Source of the DNA: JAWXCM01 sp034408745
GTDB lineage: Bacteria; Acidobacteriota; Terriglobia; Bryobacterales; Bryobacteraceae
DNA: 64,000 nt
Reading direction: 5' to 3'
Assembly: GCA_034408745.1 (NCBI GenBank)
Contig: JAWXCM010000054.1
Coordinates: 5,095-69,094 of the forward strand
Below, one piece after another: positions 55,018 to 62,710 of the stretch (its first letter is position 1; every line of letters starts with the position of its first letter). The notes below the pieces were generated by a model. That model saw nothing but the letters and a program-made list of their open reading frames with translations. It ran no database searches and was not told the DNA's origin. Position numbers and translations under genes: made by a program.

Positions 55018-55095
55018 TGGGGTGGCTGGAGGGGTTCGAACCCTCGACTTCCAGAACCACAATCTGGCGCTACTACCGACTGAGCTACAGCCACC
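55018..55095 (-). tRNA. tRNA-His (anticodon GTG)
   Basis: On the minus strand: an encoded extra G(-1) before GTGGCTG, acceptor pairing with CAGCCAC, anticodon arm CCAGA-TTGTGGT-TCTGG (anticodon GTG), T-arm GAGGG-TTCGAAC-CCCTC, discriminator C and encoded CCA. The D-arm has a C/T mismatch at its last pair. The G(-1):C73 pair is the tRNA-His identity element. Confidence 0.97.
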
Positions 55096-55121
55096 ACAAT
55101 CTTTCCCATAATAGCACAGAA

Positions 55122-56483
55122 TTACTGCTTTTTGGCGTCGTCCTCCCCACTTTTCGATGGCTCCGGCAAATGCAGGCTCTCCACGAGACCCGGTCCCAGC
55201 ATCCCCGCCTTCGCGTAAACGAACAGCTTGTCGCGAGTGTCAGTGATGTCGAGGTTGCGCATGTGAAGCTGCCCGATGCGGTCTCGGGACGTGAACGGCG
55301 CGTTCTCCACCTTCTCCATCGACAGGCGCTCAGGCTTGTACGTAAGGTTCGGGCTCTCCGTGTCCAGAATCGAATAATCGTTGCCGCGGCGCAGTTCCAC
55401 GGTCACCTCGCCGGTAACAGCTTTGGCGACCCAGCGCTGCAGAGTCTCGCGCAGCATCATCGACTGCGGGTCGAACCAGCGGCCCTCGTAGAGCAAACGG
55501 CCGAGCCGGCGGCCCGAGTCGCGGTACTGCTCGATTGTGCCCTCGTTGTGAATGCCGGTTACCAGCCGCTCATAGGCGATGAAAAGCAACGCCATGCCGG
55601 GGGCCTCGTAGATACCGCGCGACTTCGCTTCAATGATGCGGTTCTCGATCTGGTCCGACATGCCGAGCCCGTGGCGTCCGCCAATTGTATTGGCCTCGTA
55701 CACCAGCGCCACCAGATCGCCAAATTCCATCCCGTTGAGGGCGACGGGCATGCCCTCTTCGAAGCGAACCGTAATTTCTTCGGCCTTGATCTCGCAGTCG
55801 TTGCGCCAGAACGGCACACCCATAATCGGCTCGACGATGCGGATGCCCTTGTTCAGGAACTCCAGATCCTTCGCTTCGTGGGTGGCGCCCCAGATATTGG
55901 AGTCGGTGGAATACGCCTTTTCCTTGCTCATCTTGTACGCAAGGCCCGAGCGCTCCATGAACTCCGACATCTCTTTGCGCCCGCCCAGTTCGTCGATGAA
56001 CAGCGGATCCAGCCACGGCTTGTAGATCCGCAGCGCCGGGTTCGCCAGCAGGCCGTAGCGGTAGAACCGCTCGATGTCGTTGCCCTTAAATGTGGAACCG
56101 TCGCCCCAGATATGGACGTCGTCCTCCTGCATCGCCGCGACGAGGATGGTTCCCGTAACCGCGCGTCCGATGGGAGTGGTGTTGAAGTACGGAACACCGG
56201 CAGTGGTGATGTGGAACGCGCCGCACTGGAGCGCGGCCAGACCCTCCCGCACCAGCTGCGGACGACAGTCGACCAGACGAGCCTTCTCAGCGCCGTAGCT
56301 CAGAGCCTTGCGGGGGATCTCGTCGTAATCGGGTTCGTCAGGCTGACCAAGGTTCGCGGTATAGCAGAACGGGATGGCGCCCTTCTGACGCATCCAGTGA
56401 ATGGCGGCGCTGGTATCGAGGCCGCCTGAGAATGCGATTCCGACACGTTCGCCGATGGGGAGGGATTCTAAGATTCGCGACAT
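55122..56483 (-). CDS. argG: ArgG, argininosuccinate synthase (long type)
   Basis: A 453-residue enzyme of the E. coli-like long class. The PP-loop AFSGGLDTSAAIHWM and the citrulline/aspartate-binding segments are intact, including GAFHITTAGVPYFNTTPIG and GATHEAKDLEFLN. It joins citrulline and aspartate in arginine synthesis. The C-terminal extension is rich in Lys, Asp and Glu. It is a single gene. The other arginine genes are not in the window. Confidence 0.96.
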   Translation of the reverse strand: MSRILESLPIGERVGIAFSGGLDTSAAIHWMRQKGAIPFCYTANLGQPDEPDYDEIPRKALSYGAEKARLVDCRPQLVREGLAALQCGAFHITTAGVPYFNTTPIGRAVTGTILVAAMQEDDVHIWGDGSTFKGNDIERFYRYGLLANPALRIYKPWLDPLFIDELGGRKEMSEFMERSGLAYKMSKEKAYSTDSNIWGATHEAKDLEFLNKGIRIVEPIMGVPFWRNDCEIKAEEITVRFEEGMPVALNGMEFGDLVALVYEANTIGGRHGLGMSDQIENRIIEAKSRGIYEAPGMALLFIAYERLVTGIHNEGTIEQYRDSGRRLGRLLYEGRWFDPQSMMLRETLQRWVAKAVTGEVTVELRRGNDYSILDTESPNLTYKPERLSMEKVENAPFTSRDRIGQLHMRNLDITDTRDKLFVYAKAGMLGPGLVESLHLPEPSKSGEDDAKKQ

Positions 56484-56530
56484 GTTGAGCTGAAACCTCC
56501 AGATTAGCGCTCCGCCCGGACCAGGAGATC

Positions 56531-56554
56531 ATGGTTGGCGACCACTCTCCATGA
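56531..56554 (+). other. Seven-codon upstream reading frame, overlapping the zinc-ribbon start
   Basis: AGGAG precedes an ATG at 56531 that reads M-V-G-D-H-S-P-stop. Its TGA overlaps the ATG of the zinc-ribbon gene (ATGA). The zinc-ribbon gene itself has no good ribosome site, so this micro-frame could serve translational coupling. It may equally be chance. Confidence 0.3.
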
Positions 56555-56688
56555 CCTGCAAAAAGTGCAAAGAGCCGATGGCTGAAATGAAGGGTCACAT
56601 CTTCCACGGGCAGCGGAAGTGGGTCTGCCGAAAGTGCGGCAAAGTGCGAATGCAAAAGCCCGCACCCGCCAGACGGGCTGCGATATAG
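56551..56688 (+). CDS. Small zinc-ribbon protein, 45 residues
   Basis: A very small basic protein with two CxxC knuckles (MTCKKCKEPMAEMKG and VCRKCGKVRMQK) separated by about 20 residues including two histidines, a zinc-ribbon layout. The sequence between the knuckles (HIFHGQRKWV) is unlike ribosomal L36. It is 19 bases upstream of the PhyH gene and on the same strand. There is no in-frame upstream start. Function is unknown. It may bind nucleic acid or a protein partner. Confidence 0.6.
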   Translation: MTCKKCKEPMAEMKGHIFHGQRKWVCRKCGKVRMQKPAPARRAAI

Positions 56689-56707
56689 TCCAGTTCAGGT
56701 CCGCCGC

Positions 56708-57481
56708 ATGAATGCAAATCAACGCGATTTCCTTTTTGAACACGGTTATCTGGTTCTGGAGCGCTGGATGCCTGACCAGCTACTTGCCGAACTTACCGCG
56801 CTTACGGAACAACTGTTTGAGGCCGAGGGTGAGAACGCGGGCAGCGAGTTCCGGCAGGAACCGAACGCGCGCCGGCTGGCCAACATGGTGGCCAAGGGTG
56901 AGGTGTTCGGACGCATTATGTCGAACCCGGAAATCCTGGGATACGTCGGCTCCGTGCTGGGCCCGCGCTTCAAGCTGTCGAGCCTGAATGCGCGCTCGGC
57001 AAATCCGCACTCGCACTCGCGCCAGCCCCTGCATGTCGACATGGGCCTCTTGCCGGACGACGATGGGTTCTCGGTCTGCAACACCGTGTGGATGCTGGAC
57101 GAGTTCACCTCTGAAAACGGTGCTCTCCGTGTGGTCCCGCGCTCACACCGCTGGGGCAGCCGTCCGCAGGAGGGCTTGCCCGATCCCGAAGGTGTGCACC
57201 CGGATGAGATCCTGGTAACGGCCCCGCGCGGGACCGTCGTAATTATGAACGCGCATCTGTGGCACGGCGGAACGGAGAATCGTACCGATGCTCCGCGTCG
57301 CGCACTACATGGTTTTTATTGCCGCTGGGACATCCCACAGCAGCAATATCAGAAGCGACTTATCCCGCCTGAGGTGCAGGCTGGGTTTAGTCCGAAGTTA
57401 CGAGAAGTGCTGGCGCTCGACGACCCGCACAATGACGAAATCAGTTCCCCTATGACCAAAGCAAGCGGCTTTCTCAAATGA
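56708..57481 (+). CDS. Phytanoyl-CoA dioxygenase (PhyH) family protein
   Basis: A 257-residue Fe(II)/2-oxoglutarate oxygenase of the PhyH family. The metal triad is suggested by HVDMGLLPDDDGFSVCN (His-x-Asp) and by the distal His in MNAHLWHGGTENRT, with the 2-oxoglutarate Arg following (RRALHGFY). The substrate is unknown and could be a small secondary metabolite or lipid. Its TGA overlaps the start of the CDF gene (ATGA), so the two are coupled. Confidence 0.88.
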   Translation: MNANQRDFLFEHGYLVLERWMPDQLLAELTALTEQLFEAEGENAGSEFRQEPNARRLANMVAKGEVFGRIMSNPEILGYVGSVLGPRFKLSSLNARSANPHSHSRQPLHVDMGLLPDDDGFSVCNTVWMLDEFTSENGALRVVPRSHRWGSRPQEGLPDPEGVHPDEILVTAPRGTVVIMNAHLWHGGTENRTDAPRRALHGFYCRWDIPQQQYQKRLIPPEVQAGFSPKLREVLALDDPHNDEISSPMTKASGFLK

Positions 57482-58401
57482 CTCACAGCGGGCAGGCAGC
57501 CGCACAACGGGCGATGCGGTTGAGCGTCGCTGTCGGAGTGCTGATGCTGGCCGGAAAGTGTTTTGCGTGGTGGATTACCGGGTCTGCGGCGATTCTTTCC
57601 GACGCTGCGGAATCCGTAGTGCACGTAGCTGCCGTAATCTTCGCGGCATTCAGCATGCGCCTCAGCTATCGCCCCGCGAGTTCCCGTTATCAATACGGGC
57701 TCGAACGCATCACCTATTTCTCGGCAGGCTGGGAAGGTGCCATGATCTGCCTTGCCGCGGTGGCCATCGTCGCGACGGCCGTGGAGCGGTGGATCGCGGG
57801 AGTGTTCCCGTCGAACCTGGGCCTCGGCACCCTGATGGTGCTGGCGGCCTCGGTCATCAACCTGCTGCTCGGGTGGTACCTGATCCGCACCGGAAAAATG
57901 CAGAACTCGCTGATTCTGGTGGCAAATGGCAAGCACGTATTGACGGACAGCTGGACCAGTTTCGGGGTTGTCGCCGGACTGCTGCTGGTAATGTGGACCG
58001 GATGGCAGCCGTTCGACCCGCTGCTCGCGATTCTGGTCGCGCTCAATATCCTCTGGTCGGGCGGTCACCTCATGTGGGAAGCCGCACGGGGACTGCTCGA
58101 TTACGCCGACCCTGCCCTCGATATTCCCATTCAGTCGAAACTCGACACAATTACGGCCGATTTTGGAATTAAATGGCACGATCTCCGGTATCGAAGTACC
58201 GGAACCCGAACCCTGATCGAGGTGCACCTGCTCTTCCACTACGATCTGCCGCTGGGGCGCGCTCATGAAATCGCCACGGAAGTGGAGTCGCTGCTGGCTG
58301 CGTCGCTCGATACACCCGCCGAGGTGATCACGCATCTGGAAGCGATGGAAGGGCACGACCACGTTCACGCGCGTGGCAGTCACGCCGGTGCGCCCCGCTA
58401 A
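57478..58401 (+). CDS. Cation diffusion facilitator (CDF) metal exporter
   Basis: A 307-residue CDF protein with six membrane helices. The helix-2 metal site is in AAILSDAAESVVHVAAV, the helix-5 site in LTDSWTSFGVVAGLLL, and the C-terminal cytoplasmic domain follows (ITADFGIKWHDLRYRS), ending in a His-rich tail (HDHVHARGSHAG). It exports zinc, iron, cobalt or another divalent metal. It overlaps the PhyH gene by four bases and ends nine bases before the GTG start of selD. Confidence 0.92.
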   Translation: MTHSGQAAAQRAMRLSVAVGVLMLAGKCFAWWITGSAAILSDAAESVVHVAAVIFAAFSMRLSYRPASSRYQYGLERITYFSAGWEGAMICLAAVAIVATAVERWIAGVFPSNLGLGTLMVLAASVINLLLGWYLIRTGKMQNSLILVANGKHVLTDSWTSFGVVAGLLLVMWTGWQPFDPLLAILVALNILWSGGHLMWEAARGLLDYADPALDIPIQSKLDTITADFGIKWHDLRYRSTGTRTLIEVHLLFHYDLPLGRAHEIATEVESLLAASLDTPAEVITHLEAMEGHDHVHARGSHAGAPR

Positions 58402-58410
58402 ACTGAAGTA

Positions 58411-59433
58411 GTGTCCCACAGGAAACTCACAGCGCATGTGAAAGCGGCTGGTTGAGCGAGCAAACTTAGTCCAAAGGTTTTGGACCAGGCGCTCGCGGGC
58501 CTCCCTCGCGTGTACAACCCGAATGTGCTGGTCGGCTTCGACACCTCCGATGACGCCGGTGTCTACCGTCTGAGCCCGGAGTGTGCCCTTGTGCAGACCG
58601 TCGACTTTTTCACTCCCATCGTCGACGATCCGTACACATTTGGCGCTATTGCCGCGGTAAATGCACTGAGTGATGTGTATGCGATGGGTGGCGTGCCAGT
58701 GACTGCATTATCGATCTGCGCGTGGCCCGGTAAAGACAGTGTCGACGACCTTCGCGAGATCATGCGAGGCGGGGCGGAAAAGCTGATCGAAGCGGGTTGC
58801 GCCCTGGTCGGCGGACACAGTGTGAACGACGAAGAAGTAAAGTTCGGATATGCCATCACCGGCACAGTGCACCCGGACCGTGTGCTGACCAACGCCGGCG
58901 CCCGTGTCGGCGACGTTCTGGTACTTACCAAACCGATTGGAACCGGGGTCATCGCCACTGCGCACAAGCGCGGGATTGCGGACGAGGCCGATGTGGCCGC
59001 CTGCACCGCGTCGATGCTGACTCTGAATCGAGCGGCCGCGGCTGCCATGGACGGTCTCGACGTGCGCGGATGCACGGATATCACAGGATTTGGGCTGATC
59101 GGGCATGCCCGTGAGGTGGCTGCGGCCAGTCATGTCACGCTTGAGCTGGAGGCATCGGCGGTGCGGTTTCTTCCCGGCGCCGTCCGGTACTCTGAAGCGG
59201 GAGCTCATCCGGGCGGGCTGAAGAATAATCGGGATTTCGCCGGACCCTGCGTGGCTTTCGATGCTTCGGTGGTGCCTGCAATTGAGGCCCTGCTGTATGA
59301 CCCGCAGACCGCGGGAGGCTTGCTCATCGCGGTGGCGCCGGCTGACGTGGAAGCGCTCCTGGCCCGCTGTCCCGAGGCGTTTGTCATTGGACGTGCGGTG
59401 GCGCATCGCGAGAAACCGATACACATTACATGA
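58411..59433 (+). CDS. selD: SelD, selenide water dikinase, itself a selenoprotein (Sec at TGA 58453)
   Basis: A protein of 340 residues. From a GTG at 58411 the frame reads VSHRKLTAHVKAAG, then TGA, then ASKLSPKVLDQALAGLPR and on to 59433. SelD proteins carry Cys or Sec exactly here, followed three residues later by a Lys (here U15 and K18). The rest is typical: VQTVDFFTPIVDDPYTFGAI, NALSDVYAMGG, GCTDITGFGLIGH, DPQTAGGLLIAV. SelD makes selenophosphate from selenide and ATP. A start at the TTG at 58480 would lose the catalytic site. The TGA is followed by a SECIS-like hairpin. The end overlaps pyrF (ATGA). Confidence 0.9.
58453..58496 (+). promoter_or_regulatory. Bacterial SECIS-like element for selenocysteine insertion
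   Basis: Directly after the TGA codon, GCGAGC (58456-58461) pairs with GCTCGC (58491-58496), and an upper stem GTCCAAA (58469-58475) pairs with TTTGGAC (58479-58485). The apical loop is AGGTTT-like with a GGU, as in the E. coli formate dehydrogenase SECIS (AGGUCU). The distance from TGA to the apical stem (13 bases) is close to that in E. coli (about 11-13). This is the binding site expected for SelB. Confidence 0.75.
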
Positions 59434-60113
59434 CGAAGAACCCGCTGATCATCGCTCTGGATCTGGAGTCGGCCGACGCGGCCCGCTCGATGGTACGTTC
59501 GCTTGGAGATTCCGTTCGCTTCTACAAAGTCGGGCTGGAGCTGTATGCGGCTGCCGGGCCTGACTTATTAAGTGAACTTGTCGCGGAAGGTTGCGAGGTG
59601 TTTCTCGACCTGAAGCTTCATGACATCGGGGAGACCGTGAAGCGTGCGGCCGCACAGGTGGCGCGTCGCGGCGCTCGTTTCCTCACGGTCCATGCCGTTC
59701 CGCAGGTCATGCGCGCGGCGATGGAAGGCAAAGCTGGCAGCAGCCTGCGGATCCTCGGTGTGACGGTACTGACCAGCCTCGACCAACTCGACCTGGCGGC
59801 CGACGGGCACTCGCACAGCGTAGAGGATCTGGTGGCACTGCGGGTCCGCAATGCAGTCGCTGTGGGTTTAGATGGAATCGTGTGCTCGCCGCTGGAAGTC
59901 GCGCGAGTCCGCGAGATTACTGGGCCTGATACTGTTCTGGTGACTCCGGGTGTGCGCTCGGCCGGCGCGGATGCCGGGGACCAAAAGCGAGTCTCTACTC
60001 CGGCGCAGGCTGTGGCCGACGGAGCGAACTACCTCGTGATCGGCCGCCAGGTTACCCGGGCTGCCGACCCTCGCGCCGAGGTCCTGCGAATCCTGGAGGA
60101 ACTGGCGTCGTGA
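59430..60113 (+). CDS. pyrF: PyrF, orotidine-5'-phosphate decarboxylase
   Basis: A 227-residue barrel enzyme of the normal size. The catalytic signature FLDLKLHDIGETVKRA (Asp-x-Lys-x-x-Asp) is intact, as are the phosphate-binding parts LVTPGVRSAG and YLVIGRQVTRAADPR. It makes UMP in the last step of pyrimidine synthesis. It overlaps selD upstream and the BtuF-like gene downstream by four bases (ATGA and GTGA). Neither neighbour is a pyrimidine gene. Confidence 0.96.
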   Translation: MTKNPLIIALDLESADAARSMVRSLGDSVRFYKVGLELYAAAGPDLLSELVAEGCEVFLDLKLHDIGETVKRAAAQVARRGARFLTVHAVPQVMRAAMEGKAGSSLRILGVTVLTSLDQLDLAADGHSHSVEDLVALRVRNAVAVGLDGIVCSPLEVARVREITGPDTVLVTPGVRSAGADAGDQKRVSTPAQAVADGANYLVIGRQVTRAADPRAEVLRILEELAS

Positions 60114-60967
60114 AGACGCTGTGGACGTTCCTGATTGTCGCGGCATCAGTCGGCTCAGCCGCCGATGCCCCCCGGCGAATCATCTCGACTTCACCCGGGA
60201 TCACCGAGATACTCTTTGGCCTCGGACTCGGCGACCGTGTTAAAGGAGTCACCAACTACTGTAAGTACCCGCCGGAAGTGACTAAGTTGCCCAAAGTGGG
60301 CACTTGGGTGACGCCTAACATGGAAGTCATCCTCTCGCTGAAGCCGGATCTGATCGTGGTCCAGCGAACCAACGTTCACGATGCGGCGCGCTTTCAGACG
60401 GTAAAACTGAAGACACTCGAGGTGCACCTGGATGTTGTCGCCGATATCGAGGGCACGATCGACGTCATCGGCAACGCGGCGGGTGTCCCTGAGAGGGCCA
60501 GGGCGCTCAACGCGAAGATTCGGAAGGGGCTGGCTGAGATTCAGTCGAAGGTTGCGGCGGCGAGCCGTACGCGGGTGTTGTTTGTTGTCGGCCGCAACCC
60601 AGGAACGCTCGACGGAATGATCGCGGTCGGGCCGAAGTCTTATCTGGACGAAGTGGTCGCGATTGCGGGTGGCAGGAACATCCTAAGTGATGCGAAAGTG
60701 CCTTACGTCAAGGTGCTGCACGAGGAGATCGTGGCGCGCAACCCGCAGGTGATCGTGGATATCGGCGAGCACGCCGACGCCGCATCCATCACTCCTGAGC
60801 AGGCCAGGAGGGAGGTGGCGTTATGGTCCCGCTACCCGACGTTAGCCGCCGTGCGCGACAAGCGTATCCACATCGTCGCCAGCGAACTGTTTGTGGTGCC
60901 GGGGCCGAGGGTGCTGGAGTGCGCGCAGCGACTCGCTGCTCTGCTGCATCCGGAGCTGTTTCGTTGA
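60110..60967 (+). CDS. btuF: BtuF-like periplasmic binding protein (cobalamin/siderophore)
   Basis: A 285-residue exported binding protein (signal FLIVAASVGSAADA). The BtuF/FhuD fold markers are RRIISTSPGITEILFGLGLGDRVKGVTNYC, ILSLKPDLIVVQRTN and PQVIVDIGEHADA. It would deliver cobalamin or a ferric chelate to the membrane proteins encoded next. There is no lipobox, so it is soluble in the periplasm. Starts with GTG at 60110 within the stop region of pyrF. Its TGA overlaps the TTG start of the ATPase gene. Confidence 0.88.
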   Translation: MKTLWTFLIVAASVGSAADAPRRIISTSPGITEILFGLGLGDRVKGVTNYCKYPPEVTKLPKVGTWVTPNMEVILSLKPDLIVVQRTNVHDAARFQTVKLKTLEVHLDVVADIEGTIDVIGNAAGVPERARALNAKIRKGLAEIQSKVAAASRTRVLFVVGRNPGTLDGMIAVGPKSYLDEVVAIAGGRNILSDAKVPYVKVLHEEIVARNPQVIVDIGEHADAASITPEQARREVALWSRYPTLAAVRDKRIHIVASELFVVPGPRVLECAQRLAALLHPELFR

Positions 60968-61743
60968 GTCTCGACGCGCCTCTCTACCGGCTCGAGGGCG
61001 CTTCTCTCAGCTATGGGTCTATTCACGCTCTGCGCGATGTTACTCTGCAGTTTCGTAAGTCGGAGTTTGTAGCGGTTGCCGGCCCAAACGGCGCGGGTAA
61101 GTCGACATTGCTGAACGTGATGGCGGGACTGCGGCCAGGCTACAGCGGCCGCTGTCTGTATGAGGGTATCGAACTGGCAAAATGGACCCGAAGCCAGTTC
61201 GCAAGACGTGTCTCAGTGGTGCCCCAGAGTGTTCGTATCGAGTTTCCGTTCACCGCGGAGCAGGTGGTGCTAATGGGCCGCACTCCCTTTGCAGATGCGA
61301 TGTTCGAGTCAGACGAAGACGCATCTCAGGTAAGACGTGCCATGGAGTTGACGGGCACCACTGCGTTTGGCAACCGCGACTTCCAGACACTGAGCGGCGG
61401 GGAGAAACAGCGCGTGATTCTGGCGTCGGCGCTGGCGCAAACGCCGCAGTCGCTGCTGCTGGATGAACCAACCACTTACCTCGACATCGAGCATCAGATC
61501 GCACTCTACCGCTTACTCAGAACATTGTCGCGTGACGGTGTGCTGGTAATCACGGTCACCCATGATCTGAATCTCGCATCAACCTTCGCGGACCGGATCG
61601 TGCTCCTTGCCGGAGGAACTGTGGTGGCCGACGGGACGCCTAATGCTGTGATGCAGCCCGCGACCATGCGCGATGTCTTTCGAGTCGACACCATCATCCA
61701 GCGCGGGCCTTCCGGCCGCCCATGGATCACCTATGGCAGTTGA
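60964..61743 (+). CDS. btuD: BtuD/FepC-type ABC importer ATPase
   Basis: A 259-residue ATPase. Walker A is GPNGAGKST, the Q-loop is VSVVPQSVRI, the signature LSGGEKQRVILA and Walker B LLLDEPTTYLDIEHQ, with the His switch THDLNLAS. The pattern fits cobalamin and siderophore importers. I take the TTG at 60964, which overlaps the stop of btuF (TTGA). The frame opens upstream at 60823 but that part is btuF in another frame. It overlaps the permease gene by 11 bases. Confidence 0.92.
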   Translation: MSLDAPLYRLEGASLSYGSIHALRDVTLQFRKSEFVAVAGPNGAGKSTLLNVMAGLRPGYSGRCLYEGIELAKWTRSQFARRVSVVPQSVRIEFPFTAEQVVLMGRTPFADAMFESDEDASQVRRAMELTGTTAFGNRDFQTLSGGEKQRVILASALAQTPQSLLLDEPTTYLDIEHQIALYRLLRTLSRDGVLVITVTHDLNLASTFADRIVLLAGGTVVADGTPNAVMQPATMRDVFRVDTIIQRGPSGRPWITYGS

Positions 61744-62710
61744 CCGCAGGCTCGCCACCAGTTCCCGTGTATGGACGGTAGCGATCGTCTCGCTCGCGGT
61801 CTTCGTGGCCTGCGGGCTCCTGCTACCTTTGATTGGGGCTGTGCCGGTTGAGTATGCGCGGGCGTTTGCCGGTGGGGAGCCAGACCATCAAATACTCTTC
61901 ACATTGCGGGTGCCGCGTGTGTTTCTCGCGCTGCTCACGGGCGGTGCTCTTGCGCTGGCAGGCGTGCTGTTTCAGGCGCTGCTGCGAGACGCGCTTGCAA
62001 CGCCGTATACCCTCGGTGTATCTTCAGGCGCGTCTCTCGGCGCTGTATCGGCCATTAGTTTCGGATGGACTACGCTGTGGCCTGCATCCATCGTCGGTGC
62101 TGTAGTCACCCTGGCAGTGGTGCTCGGTGTTGCTGCCGAGCGCAGGCGACTCTCGCCCTTTACACTCCTGATGGCCGGAGTAACTGTCAACAGTATCTGC
62201 ATGGCCGGAATCCTCTTCCTGCACAGCGTGGCTACCTTCGCGCAGTCCATCTCCATCACACGATGGCTGATGGGCGGGATTGAAGCGGTGGACATGCCAA
62301 CGCTCACGGTGTTATCGGTGATTCTGCTGTCGTCGGCCGTCTACGTATTCTGGCGGGCGCGGCAGTGGAACCTGCTTGCCGTTGGGGAAGAGTGGGCGGC
62401 TGTCCGGGGCGTCGAGGGCAATCGCCTGATTTTCATCGGTTATGTTATCGGTTCCCTGCTTACAGGCACGGTAACTGCACTTACTGGTCCTATCGGTTTT
62501 GTCGGGTTGATCGTGCCTCATGCGCTTCGGATCCGGCTCGGTGCCGATCACCGGCTGCTGATTCCCGGCTCGTTTCTGCTGGGCGGAGCTTTCCTCGCCA
62601 TATGCGATACCGTGGCGCGAACCGCAATGGCTCCGTCGGAAATCCCGGTCGGGGTCATCACCGCGATCCTCGGCGGCCCCTTCTTCATCTGGCTTTTACG
62701 ACACCGCTAA
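61733..62710 (+). CDS. btuC: BtuC/FecCD-type ABC importer permease
   Basis: A 325-residue membrane protein with about ten helices. Typical FecCD parts are RVPRVFLALLTGGALALAGVLFQALLRD, the segment ATPYTLGVSSGASLGAV and GPIGFVGLIVPHALRIRLGADHR, with LGGPFFIWLL at the end. It forms the pore of the cobalamin or siderophore importer. The ATG at 61733 overlaps the ATPase gene. It is the last gene of the long plus-strand run starting at 56551. Confidence 0.93.
   Translation: MAVDRRLATSSRVWTVAIVSLAVFVACGLLLPLIGAVPVEYARAFAGGEPDHQILFTLRVPRVFLALLTGGALALAGVLFQALLRDALATPYTLGVSSGASLGAVSAISFGWTTLWPASIVGAVVTLAVVLGVAAERRRLSPFTLLMAGVTVNSICMAGILFLHSVATFAQSISITRWLMGGIEAVDMPTLTVLSVILLSSAVYVFWRARQWNLLAVGEEWAAVRGVEGNRLIFIGYVIGSLLTGTVTALTGPIGFVGLIVPHALRIRLGADHRLLIPGSFLLGGAFLAICDTVARTAMAPSEIPVGVITAILGGPFFIWLLRHR

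Noticed and set aside
54918..56429. Plus-strand open frame of 503 codons opposite argG
   Set aside because: It starts in the broken gene at 54339, runs through the tRNA-His gene and mirrors argG, which has a complete and conserved minus-strand product.
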